From: Marthasterias glacialis
Taxonomy: Eukaryota > Echinodermata > Asteroidea > Forcipulatida > Asteriidae
Length of the DNA: 64,000 nucleotides
Assembly: GCA_911728455.2 (NCBI GenBank)
Contig: OU452230.1
Span: 8,354,512-8,418,511 of the forward strand
Direction of reading: 5' to 3'
A program made the position numbers and the translations under genes. The notes under the pieces were generated by a model. It saw nothing but the letters and a program-made list of their open reading frames with translations, was not told the origin of the DNA and ran no database searches. Below, piece after piece: positions 20,572 to 32,373 of this stretch. Numbering within the stretch: the first letter of the stretch is position 1; each line of letters opens with the position of its first letter.

Positions 20572-23400
20572 GTTTGCGTACAAATCAATGTAAAAGCTTG
20601 AAATTGTGTACGACTATGAAATCTAGAAATTGAATGCATAATCAGCATGTGCAGACTTTTGCTCACTTAAATTTGCAAACCCTTATTATATATGCACGTG
20701 CGTCACTTTCATCATTCGTTAAGTTCTATGAACTATAAACATTGTCCTTAGTATCGCAAAAGCCTCAGACATGTCTTTGTCTTGGAGGCTTTAACCAATT
20801 TGTGCATATGGAATCAACAGTTAGTGCTCTAGTCGATTATATAGCTCTATATCGACACTGAAACTGAACAAAAAAAAATTCTGAGTAGTTTTGTCATTTT
20901 TTTGTGACACTACAAGGTCACTTTGACAGCCATGAAAAAGCATATAACTGTTTTTTTTGTAAACAAACAATGACATATTATTAAGATTTGTTATTTGAAA
21001 AATCTGAAAAAAATTCAAAATGACTTAACCTTTTTTAAACATTTCTGATGTACCACTACTGATGATGGTGTATATCAATACAACACAAAAATATCTGTTC
21101 AAATGCTTAACTTTGAACTTCAAAACATTTCGCCAAACTAACATGATAATTGACTCCTTTAAAGTTAACACAACCTTTAAAACTCTTCATATAAAATACT
21201 TCATGTTTATCAAAAGCATACATTCATTTATGTAACCAAAGAAAGCATTTCCATGTAAAAAATATCTTCTCCTTTTATTTTAACATAAATACTTTTATAA
21301 AACTGAGGTCAAAATGGAATTGGACTTTCTTTTCAACTTTTCGAATATAGTATTTAACAGAGTTGTATAACTCATAATTGGACTTGAGTCCGATTCGAGT
21401 CACATTTTGATGACTCAGACTCGACGCTGAGGACTGGGACTTGGACTCGAGGAATGAGGACACAAATACAATTCTGGATTTCCACCATGACATACAAAAC
21501 ATTGGTTCATAAATTTTACTACACAACTTTTATTGTGACAAAGTGCAAAAAAATGTTTCTTCTTTCTTTTGAACATGCCAAAAGTTGTGAATGAGTTGCC
21601 TAAAAGTTACCGTACAGCATTAATAATATTAACAAAACTACTCTTCAAGGCATTTCTCTGCCAAATTCCCCCAATGCATCCAATTCCAACAACGTACTCA
21701 ACTTCCCAACCAGTCAACTCCTAAAAGGAAATGTATGTACATCTGACCTTGAAATGCAATGCAGTACCTTTGTTTTAGCATGTGAAGAAAACAAAATGGC
21801 CCACCTTAGACAGGGCCAAATGTTCAAATACGCATAAGACTTGCACAGTCCATAACAGGTACATGTATGCTGCCCTCACAACGCATCATTAGTTTAGCAC
21901 CAATGAGACGATTTGTAAATTAACCACTGATATATCACGTTAGGTATCAGTTCCAAACAGAATGTTTAAAACAAAAAGTCCAAACAAATAAATTGAAACT
22001 TTCCAACGCAGGCTCTGTACATGATCAACACAGCTTAAATGCTTGTCATCAAGCCAATCCATATGTACATCATCAGTGTATATAGCACTTGTACTTCTTA
22101 TGCCAACTCCGGCAGAACCTTGTGTGCCTTTTAAACTGCAGTACTTCTTACTTGATTTCATCATTTAGAAGCATTTTCCGAGGTGAACTAAATAAAAAAG
22201 AATTTTGAGTCTTTCCTAAGCTTTCAAGCACCGGCTCAACATTGGTAAAGTGTCTGTAAATGCTTCCATTCTTTGCACAAATCAAGATATACGTAATAAA
22301 AGCAACCTGTGAACATTTCAGCTCATTTCGTTGTTTCATTTGGGAGAAAACGGTACAAATGCTTTTGCCATTTTTGCATGCATTCTTAGGTCCACATGAG
22401 ACAAAAATTAATTTTGGATCTTATTTCATTTATTATTCAAAAATGATAACACTTCAGGCAGAAATATTTCAAGGGAAGTTTTCTACCATCATTATACCAT
22501 GTAAGGTATATGTAAATCTGTGAACATCTATGTCTTTCTTTCTAACCAATGTTGAGCTGGGGCTTTAAAGCTGGTTCAGGATTCATGCAAAAGCCACTGC
22601 ATGGCAATACTCCATATCTTGATGCTTTCCCAACGCCGACATCAACAAATTTCACTTTTACACATAACCCAAAGCTCCTCGGCTTTTTGTTCTCTATACC
22701 AGCTGAACAGATATATTTGCAGACATTTAAAAAACCAAACAGTTCACTGTCTTAAAATAGAAGTGCCAGTATTTAACATGCTGCATCATATTTTTTGATG
22801 CATGGACTGTTAAGCACAATGAAATATGTATCATTTACATGCACAAGCTGCCGTTTTGAAAGCCATCATCTATACATGTATAGAATTTCAATAAAAAAAA
22901 ATCTTGACAAACGCAAAGATTCGAAGAAAAAACATGAACAAATAGAAATTAACCTTGTTTTTTTTAATACAAAATACATCACATTAATTGCCCCAAAACC
23001 ACCTGTGCCACTTTTTTTTTTTTGGGGGGGGGGGGGTCAAATGGTAGGTCCTATCGTCCATTGGTTTACTTATAAATGTTAAAACCCTGGACAAGTTCCT
23101 CAACGCGTAAAACTTTTTTAACACAGAAAAGTCTTCCATTAGCAGCAGAAGGAAGACCCAATTTCATGCCACAGAATTTAGCGCTTACAGCCCGCAGAAT
23201 TATAAACTCTAAAGTGCCTTGTAAGTGCACAATTCTTTGGTATGCAGGGGTTTATGCCACTTTGGCTCAGCAGATGTTTTTGTTGAGCACCATTTCTTCC
23301 TAAGAATTAGGGCCTTGATTTCAGCCAGTGAACACCTTCCATTTTTTGAATGACCTGTTTAACCTTTTGACATGATCGCTGAAGCGAAATTGCACCACAC
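20572..23400. other. Intergenic / EDC3 3' UTR region
   Basis: AT-rich, with no recognised exon. It includes a T-run directly followed by a G-run at about 23012-23036 and a candidate minus-strand AATAAA at 22429-22434. Part of 22.4-23.4 kb is probably EDC3 3' UTR. Confidence 0.45.
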
Positions 23401-23729
23401 CTAACGATTGTGGAGGAGAACCACAAACTTATTTCTGAAGGGTGAAACGTACTCGATGCCGACTGCCTGGAACACTTTACTCGGGATCCCAACATCGCAG
23501 AGATACAGCATGCCAGTGTTGGTGTTATTGTACGACAGAGGCAGCGCGGTGAGTACTGACCACTTACTCCTGACCCCGTGGTCTGGGGTTGGGTCGATGG
23601 ACAACACCGATGCCTTGCTGTTGCTGACCCAACTGACGATGCTTTTGTGCCATGGTTGTTTAGACAGCAAAGTGTCGTTAGAGCTGTCTAGGGCATTGAT
23701 TATCAGATCCTGAGGTTCTTCCGGCAAGT
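23401..23729 (-). CDS. EDC3: EDC3 exon 6: YjeF_N C-terminal half and stop
   Basis: A 329-nt coding part with acceptor TTTTGCAACCACAG. It encodes LPEEPQDLIINALDSSNDT, a QPWHKSIVSWV helix, VLSIDPTPDHG and CDVGIPSKVFQAVGIEY, ending in LLHNR and a stop. A candidate AATAAA poly(A) signal lies at 22429-22434, which would give a 3' UTR of about 1 kb. The cleavage site itself cannot be seen. Confidence 0.95.
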
Positions 23730-26700
23730 CTGTGGTTGCAAAAATAAAAGAAAATATGACAACTACTTTTTCCAGACACACATTTTGCATGTAGCCAATT
23801 AAACTTCCTCGATGGCATATTTTAAAGCCAGGTAGATACTTCACACAAAAGCGAATGCAAAGCGATTTTTAGTAACGCAACAATTCAGTACGCGCCGTTG
23901 GGCAATTGTTGCACCACCAAAATTTGTTTCGCATTCGCTTTTGCGTGAAGCATGAACCGGGCTTTACATTTGTGATGCTCCATGCCAAAAACGAGGCATT
24001 TCCTGCAACAACTCAAAACTGGGATTATATGCTATTCAAATAGATGATAATAAAAAGTTACAAGAAATACACACCTCATTTTGGCTTGTGAGATAAGTAT
24101 TTTTCAACATATAGATTGTTTAAGACACCACATCACATTAATTTCAATGTTGATGTTTCGGTCATCTTCACTTTTGATGCCATTTCACAATTTTCAAGAC
24201 ATGCCCGATCTTGGCAGCACGTCGCTTTGTTTCGTCGTTTGTTGTGCTGTGTTTATAGCATACATTTTGTTAAATTTGACCTTCAGTTACCTTTGAAAAC
24301 CAATTCTGAATTTAAAAATCAACGTTTCTGATGAGACTTTGAAACTCTGCAACATGGCAAATCAAGAGGTATAAAGTTTTGCTAAAGTCCTTACAAAAGC
24401 CTGGTCAATGGATTTACCATAGTTTTCCAATAATTGTTCGCGCCTGACTTTGTGATGTTGGCATAGTTAATGGAGGAACTATGTCACACTCACAAAACAA
24501 AAAACAGTGTTTGTTTACAAAATCAGAAAAGGGCAAAAGTGAATTCATCATTTGTTTTCACCTTTAGTACTTGTGACGTGGATCCCACCCGACTCTTTGA
24601 ATATCCGCAGCTCCGTCACCAGCACGTCTGGCATCTTGGCAAAGTTGGGGATGAAAAGACTGACGTTGGCGTTGTGATTGGCCAAGTGGCGGGCGCAGTT
24701 GATACCCTGTGCACCCTGGAGGTGTGGACCGCAGACCACTAGAATGGATGGTGGGCTGTGCTCCCGGAAAGAAAATCGAAACAAAATTATGAACAAATCG
24801 TCACGTCAGTGCAAAAACGTCATACCCTGGTTTTGTAATAATGTCAAGAGAGGTTCTCCATGAAAAAAACAACATCATAGGGTTTGTGTGTGCACATCTG
24901 GGATAGCTGCAGTAAAATAGGACTTCTGTGCATTTTCAAACATGCATGGTGGGTGAAGGGTTATTTTTTGAGAAACAAAGATTTTGCATCGTCAAATGTT
25001 TCCAAGCATTTCAATAACTGAAACCTTTTAATGATTTTGTTGATTTTGGTTTGCCTTGAGATGAAGCTTAGAGTCAAACAACGGTTGGTTTGCTTCGGCA
25101 TTGATAAATAAAGAAAAACATAGGGTTTATGTTAAAAATCATAGGGGTGGTCAAAACCCTCCTAGGAGGTAGTGGGTGTACCGCATTTCCCTGATATCGG
25201 TTTTCTTTACACTGTGTCCATATACACTAACCAAAAATTTATAAATTTATCGACTTTGTCACATTTAATCCCACCCACGTTGCAGCAGAGCAAGGACCTT
25301 CTGGGTAGAGTGTTTACGGATGACCTTGAATATTGTGCACCATCCACTGTGGAAAATTTGGGGCAATTTGCATAATTTTACATGTCCAAGGGGAATACAA
25401 GTTGCTATGTATTGGGTTAACTTTACCAGTCAAGTTGTCAACAACACCGTTTAATCACACTACACCCCAAATGCTAAGGTTACTTCTGGAATATTCAAAT
25501 TAGGCCTTGTTACACAACTTTGAGTTTCGTAGACTTTCAACATGTTTTGTTAGCTATTCCAAACTTAATGCAGGTAAAATGATTCTGTTGCAAATAGTGT
25601 TTGGTTGACCCCTTTTTCACATCTTGATTGGACTAAAAGGCCTTCCAAATATACAAGCAATTCTGTCATCCTCATAAGTGCCCTCGTGTGACAAGCTGAA
25701 AAGTGTATAATTTTAAATTACACAGAATCAGAGTTTAAAAATTCATATCGTAACAACCACAGCTGTTATAACCTTAATCTTTGCAATATCTGTGAAAGAT
25801 TGATGTGTGAAAGTGCTTTATGTTGGCAAGTGACCCGAATGACCTCACTTCCTGTACAATGCAGAAGCTCAAATAAAAGATATATATTTTATAAAGCTCT
25901 ATTTCACGGTTTTATGTTCATATTTGTACATTATATTTGATTTAATTTATTTGAAATATTTATTTTGTACTTGCAATTGCTTAACAAAGCAATTAAACAG
26001 ACAACAGGTACATATTGTATTCATCTTAAACTTTAAAACCATTAAATATTATATTCCTGAACACCTAGTAAATGTCAGGTGACAAACACATAAGCCCTAA
26101 TTTCATTTTATGTGTTTCAGTACACCCACTACTTGTATAATTCAGTTCTGCAAACTTCTGCCCGCAAGGGTTAAGTTTTCAAATGATGTTTGAAACCAGT
26201 GTGACGACTGTACCTGGTTTTGCCACCGATGAGATGCAGGGCCATCCTTGCGATGCAAATGCCCCCAGCCTCCAGTCTCTTTTCGGTAGTCAAGCCCAGC
26301 TTCTCGGCAGCTTGGAATAACCTCTGGACCATATTAACAGCCACGGCGGGAACAACTACACCCGACTCTGTTGGGATCAAATAAAGTTTTTGGTACAGTT
26401 TATTTTCTAATCAAGAATCAAAGCGGATTTTGTAGGAAGACCGCAATGAGTTGTAATTTTATTGAATGCACTTAAAGTTGAAAAGCTGTCCTCAGACGTG
26501 CTTTACCCTGTAAAAGTTTGTTTAAACACAAATAGAAATTCAACAAACAGGCAAATTGAACCGATATAGGCGGTATTTTTGACAGCAAGAGGGCGCAACA
26601 CTTATTCCATTTTGAAAGTACAGGCATATTTCAAAATGTTAAAAAATAAAAAATGTCAAAGCAAATATCTAACACTTATTACATTGTAAAACTGTCAATA

Positions 26701-29700
26701 AACCCCCCTCATAAAGTTGTATATTAACTGCTTTATTAGAAGTCTAATTGCATCTGGTTTACCACACTATTTCTATGGTTTGACCCCCAATCTACCCCCA
26801 AAGGGCGCCCTCTTGCAGTAAAAAATAAGGCCTATTAAGCAAGTGTAATTTCTGTGTGTCATAACTTCATCATCATCATTGATCGACTACAACTTGGGCT
26901 TGCGTCAGGCACTATGACCGATGTTAAGAGCCATATGTCCTGTTCCATTTTCAGTGTCTCGAGTCCATCAGCAGTCGCAGCGCCACTCTCCTTCCATCAG
27001 GGTCTTGACCATGGTATTGGAAAGACACACATGGTTTGTTCTACCTTGGGCTGGTTCCCAGATGGTGACTTTACTGGCAAGCAAATCTGGGTGTCCCAAA
27101 CAGTGCCCAGCAAGTTGCAGTTGTGTCAGAACAAGGTTCCTTTTTGCAGTAAGACTGTTTGTACTAAAGTGTAAACGGCTGGTATGCTTAGAAAATTCCT
27201 TACCATACAAAAAATTAAAACCAATTACCTGTGACCATGATATGACGCTGTTGTACAGGGTGAAACAAACAAAATTTCCCCAAAAACTGTTATTTTTTTG
27301 CTCAAGAAAGATGAGCAGAAAACACCCATTACAAAAAGGTTTTTCAGGGGCTTCTGACTGGCATCCACCGAGAAACACACAGATAGTAACAAAATAGGGA
27401 GACCGCCAACATTAGGGCTGGATAGCTCAGTTGGTAGAGCGTCAGTACGTTAATCTGGTGGTTGCAGGTTCAAATCCCGCTCCAGTCAGTTTTTGATTTA
27501 AAAGTAGTTTTTGAAATATCTTCACCTGATGTGTAAGAAGAGCACCTGACTTGCCCGTTTCCCTTATCATGAACGAATGTCGGAATGTTATCTAAAATGA
27601 TATCCTCATCATGGGGAATGTTCTTTGGTTTCTTTTTGCTATCTCCACCAGACGATGTTGAGGCAAACTCTTCCAAAATGGCTGCCTTGTTGAAGGACTT
27701 CATACTCTTGTCGAAGTCAAAGTCTGTGGAGAGGTACGATTCCACAGGGGCGCTGAAGCACTCTGCATTTCTTGCGTTGACTCCGGCGCCTCGTCGCTGC
27801 TTCTGGCCACCTTCCATTTTGCGGGGAGAGGATCTGACTTTCTGGTTGGGATCAAAGTTCCCTGGAAAAGAAAGCAAACCAACGTAAGTTCAAATACTTG
27901 GGAATTTTTTCTGCCACAGAAGCCCCTTCAGTCATTTCACCCTGATGAATTCACCATAATGCAAGATAGACAAATTACAGCCCGACGAGGGAAACAAGAT
28001 CCATCCATGGTTGTTTATCCTTTGCTGAACAAGATCCAGCAAATCTTGGCATCCGGGTCAAATTTCACAGGGGCTGCTGAAGCACATAAAACTGGGTTTC
28101 CCAAACAAATGTCGCTTAGCAGAAAATGCATACCAGTGGAAATACCATGTCAGACCTGATTGCTTCGTTCTTGAAAGTGCAAGGGAACCAATGCATTTTC
28201 TTCTTGATGAAGGACACCTCTATGAGGGAAATGTAAATTTGGACTGGAATATTTCAAGGGTACCAAGGCAATGACTAGGAGTATCAGGCCTACCACGTCA
28301 TGTGTACTGTTTGTAACTGGTTCTCTGCTAATTCTTACTGAACTGGAAAATGTATGTCAACCTTTTTTAAGCTTAACCAGTTGTCACCAGGAATCTTCCA
28401 TTTTGTTCCCCTCCAGACCAACAGGATTATTTTGTCGGAATTGCCGGGAATCATTCATTTTTCGTTGAGAGTAACGCTCACACAAAGACACCTTGACATG
28501 ACAAAGCCAAGAGAACAAAGATTCGTTTTGAAGCACCAGGATTTTTGTTTTCTCTATCAAAAAAGTGTCACATTCATGCACCTAAATTGCAAAATCTCAG
28601 CTGTGAGCTATGGCCGAGAATTTGTCCTCAATCTGGAACCAAGGCTGGAAACTCGGTTAACTCTGACTTAGCTCAATTGAGCTAAAACACAACGAATGAA
28701 CAATGATGGAAGCCTCTTGTAATCCTCTTCTTTGAACAAAAGGACAAAGGTCTGGAATCTGGGACAACCTGCAAAATATTCAACACCATCTGTCTTTGTG
28801 TGGGTAAAACGAAGTGTTGCACTGTAAGTCCATACTCAGTGCACGCTCCGAAACAAAATATTCAGGTGACTTTTGTTCTGCTGGTATTTCAATTTACACA
28901 ATGGCGTGTTTACACGATCTCCGTTTACTGGCTCAGACAATATTTGCGTATTAAACAGCTGTAAAAAATTGGGACTAATGTGCGGGGTCTGGAAGAATCA
29001 AAATAATGTTTTACTTTTTAAAACCATAGGGCAAACTAAAGCAATTTCGCAAGTGCTGTAACAACTAGATTATTACTATTATTTTTTTGTTAAATCACAA
29101 TTCTTTTAAAGTCTAACCTGAATGATATCTCTGTCTCCTTCCTTTGTCCTCATTGACCAGGTACTCTCGTTCTTCTTCTGACCCCTGATCTTTGACTTCA
29201 TCCTTCTGGACTCTCTGAAATGCCGAGTGATGGCTGCCCGGATATATTGCTGATTTACTCCCGGAGCTGCCATGATTTGGGACGTCCTCTCGCTTGGTGG
29301 GCGTCCTGCTGTTTGAATGCCCCGCCTGACGGTCTTGCTTCTTCGGTATTCGCTGTCCGCTCCCGTTACTTTGGGGTTTGTGTTGTTTAGTATTGTTTTG
29401 GATACTGTTGTAGTTACCGTTTGTGCCATTTCTTGGCATGGACTCTATGTTGGTTTTTGGCGTTAATCCCATTGTGTCATTTTGCTCATCAAGGGATTTC
29501 AGTATTTTTAAATCCCTGATGTCCACAGCCCTGACGAAAAAAAAGTTTAGATCAAATTTATATGAGGATAAAACAATACCAAATTCAAGATAACGATACT
29601 CGGATGTGAACAAATTCAAATATCATTGTAAATTTACAGGGATAGCACAACAGTAACTTTATATCTTAGAAGATGAAATTCATTCAAATACTCTAATTTG

Positions 29701-30348
29701 AAGATTAAATTCTTTAAAACCAGCATACACCTCTCAACATTTTTACTTCAAAATTGTTCAAAACAATGCACATTTTGAAATGATCACAAGCTTATAATTA
29801 ATACTCAAAAAGACTTCTATCTCTAGAATAATTGTTCTCAGTGCACTGCAACCGTTGGAAAAATGCACTTCACGAATGTTTGTGTTACTTTTATTATTTG
29901 TGTTTGTAACTATGTGTGATGACTGATAAGCACTACATAGTTTTGCATATTCAGCACTTACCGACCCCCGCCCCACGAGTCATGTGAAAAAAAATCCACA
30001 GGCATATTACATATGACTCAATAAAGTATGAAGTGCATAATGCACATTGGTGTGTGGGTAAAAGATACTTAGAGTATTCTTGATCCCTTATGCAAACTTA
30101 ACATCTATCATTATTGTTGTTGCTGTTTTTGTTGTTATTATCATTGGTTCTACTTATATTATGTAGAATGAGTTCCCTCACCGGATTGTTATTTCTGGGA
30201 CGTCGTATTGGACACCATTTCTAATTGTCTTCTTGAGTGAAATGGTTTGTTTGTCTTTGTTGACGTCTGTTACTACTCCATGGAAGGTCCCAAGAGAATC
30301 CCCACAATCCAACGACAGCATGCATCCAACAAAATTGATCTGCTCCAT
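23401..30348 (-). CDS. EDC3: EDC3, enhancer of mRNA decapping 3 (complete, six coding exons)
   Basis: Exons 30348-30182, 29530-29118, 27861-27526, 26367-26214, 24755-24562 and 23729-23401 join to 1593 nt, giving 530 residues and a TAG stop. Phases and GT/AG borders are consistent throughout. The N-terminus MEQINFVGCMLSLDCGDSLG is the divergent LSm domain that contacts DCP1/DCP2. A basic and polar linker follows, then the FDF motif at about 240-259 (DFDFDKSMKSFNKAAILEEF), which in the family binds the DDX6/Dhh1 helicase. The C-terminal YjeF_N Rossmann-like domain (about 310-525), with VVCGPHLQGAQG, ARHLANH and LSIDPTPD, is the dimerisation module. EDC3 works in cytoplasmic P-bodies as a scaffold that stimulates decapping by DCP2. 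The length is close to vertebrate EDC3 (about 508 residues), and no break is seen. Confidence 0.95.
24562..24755 (-). CDS. EDC3: EDC3 exon 5: YjeF_N Rossmann core
   Basis: A 194-nt exon with acceptor CCGGGAGCACAG and donor CTAAAG|GTGAAA. It encodes SILVVCGPHLQGAQGINCAR and then HLANHNANVSLFIPNF. The Gly-rich loop and following helix are the best-conserved EDC3/YjeF_N signature. Confidence 0.95.
24756..26213. other. EDC3 intron 4; nothing recognised
   Basis: AT-rich intron without recognisable repeat or RNA gene. Confidence 0.5.
26214..26367 (-). CDS. EDC3: EDC3 exon 4: start of YjeF_N domain
   Basis: A 154-nt exon with acceptor TTGATCCCAACAG and donor ACCAG|GTACAG. It encodes ESGVVVPAVAVNMVQRLFQA and RRLEAGG-type helices ending ALHLIGGKT. 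This is the helical entry to the YjeF_N fold. Confidence 0.93.
26870..27165 (-). pseudogene. LINE 3' end relic (RTE-like) in EDC3 intron 3
   Basis: The minus strand reads LAGHCLGHPDLLASKVTIWE and then PAQGRTNHV...MVKTLMEGEW before degenerating. 'W-x-P-x-x-G-R' followed by a Thr/Lys-Thr-Leu helix is typical of the C-terminus of several LINE reverse transcriptases. The 3' side ends in (ATG)n-like sequence near 26867-26882, as LINE tails often do. Stops and substitutions show that it is dead. Confidence 0.55.
27416..27487 (+). repeat. tRNA-like sequence, tRNA pseudogene or SINE head
   Basis: A 7-bp acceptor stem (GGCTGGA / TCCAGTC, one G-T), a perfect D-stem GCTC/GAGC, A-box TAGCTCAGTTGGTAG and B-box GGTTCAAATCC are present. 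The anticodon stem does not pair, the base before the would-be anticodon is C instead of the invariant T, and the T-stem has an A-C mismatch. It is therefore a tRNA-derived SINE head or pseudogene. It is related to the copy at 3539-3613. Confidence 0.6.
27526..27861 (-). CDS. EDC3: EDC3 exon 3: FDF motif exon
   Basis: A 336-nt exon with acceptor TTGCTTTCTTTTCCAG and donor CATCAG|GTGAAG. It contains YLSTDFDFDKSMKSFNKA, the FDF helicase-binding motif, followed by a Lys-rich acidic segment ending VRCSSYTS. Confidence 0.93.
29118..29530 (-). CDS. EDC3: EDC3 exon 2: end of LSm domain and disordered linker
   Basis: A 413-nt exon with acceptor TTTTTTCGTCAG and donor TTCAG|GTTAGA. It starts AVDIRDLKILKSLDE, the last LSm strand, then becomes Asn/Gln/Ser/Lys-rich, as expected for the disordered EDC3 linker. 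Confidence 0.92.
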
Positions 30349-30395
30349 CTTGCAATGAATGACCTTGGTTGTTCTTGAGTTTTGAGTTCAATGGT
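30182..30395 (-). CDS. EDC3: EDC3 exon 1 (coding from 30348) with part of the 5' UTR
   Basis: Coding 30348-30182, beginning MEQINFVGCMLSLDC and ending ATCCG|GTGAGG. Immediately upstream, a strong 3' splice site (TTTTTTTTCTCAACAG, ending at 30396) precedes 47 nt of 5' UTR. The true transcript therefore probably has an upstream non-coding exon. It encodes most of the LSm domain. Confidence 0.9.
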
Positions 30396-31385
30396 CTGTT
30401 GAGAAAAAAAATGAGTCTACAGGATTCTTAATTTTGCAGGGTGGGGAAACAATCTTACGGTGACACCATGACAACTATAGTTAGGACCTGTCCCAACTTG
30501 AGTGTTACAGTTGGGCTGGCTCAACTACAGCTAAGATTGCCCGATAGTGTGACGGAGATAACCACAAGCAGTCAGTGAGCCTCTAAAGTAGCTTTTTTTA
30601 TCCACTCAACATTTTCCTGACTTATAACAGGGCTCGTACGTGATATGTGGTAAGTTGGGTAATCATCAGGGAAAAACTCCACGCATCCGCGCCACCTGCC
30701 GGCCTGGTACTGCGACCACCCTATGCAATGAAACAGAGACTAGTTCCGCTGGTCCCCTGCACAGTAAAAGCCCTCAGGATCCCAGCTATAGTAGGGCCAT
30801 CCTTACTGTAAAACTCAAATTGGGACCAGTCCCAACTATCCCAACTATAGCCAAGCTGGGACAATTCTAAGTTGGGCCAAAACACCTCTAATGAGTTTGC
30901 GGTGGTTCTGAACAGAGCTGGTGGTTTATCAACGCAACCTTACTTTTTCAGTATGCTATGATGGTCTCCAGGAGAAAACACGTGCATGGTTTCATATGCT
31001 GCCACCTCAGCCCTGCACAGTCAATTTCACCGAGCCCTAAGATCAGTCTTTTTGGACTTTAAGGAAGAGTAGTTCATCATAATATTGTGTGTGCAGGAGT
31101 TCGGCTGTGTCTTAAGCCAAGATGAGTTTGGTGAAATCAATTGCTCAGGTACAACCTCAGAGTCCTTTACACTTCTACTACACTTTTACTACACTAAAAC
31201 TAGCACAAGTACTACTACTAGTGTAATGGAGACTGGCCTTATACCAGCTGACCAGGGCAGAGCTAGGCATCACCATAAGCCCTTGTCGAAAAAAAGGAAG
31301 AAAACAAAAATGAAAAATAATTTGCAGGTGCATTTAAATCTACATTACTATGAATACTGACATACTGTGAGTGTGACTCCTGTCG

Positions 31386-31430
31386 GGATAATCGTAACCC
31401 TTTACCATCAGAAGGATTGAGGGTTACGAT
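31386..31430. repeat. Short hairpin
   Basis: TAATCGTAACCCT and AGGGTTACGATTA face each other across an 18-nt loop. A related inverted pair (TTGCGATAAT-GTAA) spans about 31690-31785, so this may be one degraded foldback family. Confidence 0.6.
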
Positions 31431-31502
31431 TAAACTTTAACGGTTAACATTAACTTTTATCAGTTTGTTAGGAATGGTTTAATTCTATCAATATTTTGGT
31501 AA

Positions 31503-31512
31503 GTACTACCAA

Positions 31513-31543
<31 letters not shown>

Positions 31544-31545
31544 GT
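31503..31545. repeat. (ACT)n microsatellite
   Basis: About a dozen ACT/TAC units, with further scattered AGT/ACT triplets to about 31620. This low-complexity DNA explains the Thr- or Ser-rich open frames on both strands. Confidence 0.9.
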
Positions 31546-32319
31546 AGTTAGTTTTAACTACAGAACCGGCAGTAGTACTAATACTACTGCTAGTAAAAGT
31601 AGTACTGGGAGTAGTAGCTGTGGTGAATCCAGTATTGCAAGGTACTTTACTGTATACTGCACTGGTTATGACAAAAAATAAATCCTGATTAATTGCGATA
31701 ATTGTAATCCTGGATCTTCCCAACAGTCTACAACCAGTCACTGGGTGGATCAAGGCAAGGTTTACGATTATCGCAACTACATCTTCATAGTTCATACACT
31801 CTTCACTCTTCATGTACAAAACCCTGGACATTTTTGAAGATCTTGCAACCACCAGCTCGGCATCTCCCAGCCCCTGGCCAAAGTTGTGTGTCATTAAAAA
31901 TATCTTTCTCTATAAAAGTATAATGACCTTGGTTGTGTTATTGTTACCTCTTGGTTGACCATCCATGGCGCTTTGTTGGAAGTAACACTAAAATGTTTGA
32001 CTTTCTTTAATAATAAAAATACGCGCAAACTAACGTTAGCATTTTTATTTTGTTTTATTTTATTTTGTTGATTTTAAAACAGCAGAGCAGAGTCAGAAAC
32101 CTACCTGAAAAATAAAATCTACTTAAATTTACATTATAGTCAGTTCGCCATTACCTTTTAGTTTTTTACATTAAAGCAGATTTACAACAGTATTTCACAT
32201 AAATTAGCGCACATAAATGACAATCAAAATCCCTACTCCTAGTCCCTAGTACAAGTACTGTAGTAGCTAGTACTAGAACTATGATATGAGTTATGACTAT
32301 ATAAAAAGTATGACTCATG

Positions 32320-32373
32320 AGGTTCGTTCCGCTAGCGTCTCCACGTTCGTGGAGACGATAGCGGAACGAACCT
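32320..32373. repeat. Near-perfect 26-bp-arm hairpin
   Basis: AGGTTCGTTCCGCTAGCGTC-TCCACG and its complement meet around a 2-nt centre with one mismatch. Outer flanks AGAACTATGA / TGATAGTTCT near 32275 and 32374 extend the symmetry discontinuously, suggesting a foldback element. Confidence 0.85.

Noticed and set aside
2861..23036. G-runs at 2861-2873, 9901-9910 and 23024-23036 as G-quadruplex regulators
   Set aside because: Single homopolymer runs without the four-tract spacing. Run length may also be a sequencing artefact.
26921..27397. 158-codon plus-strand frame in EDC3 intron 3
   Set aside because: It is antisense to the LINE relic and has no recognisable domain.
27416..27487. Functional tRNA gene
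   Set aside because: Anticodon stem unpaired, C instead of the invariant T before the anticodon, and a T-stem mismatch.
31460..31894. 144-codon minus-strand frame and Thr-rich plus-strand frame
   Set aside because: Driven by the ACT microsatellite and hairpin repeats. No domain or splice context was recognised.
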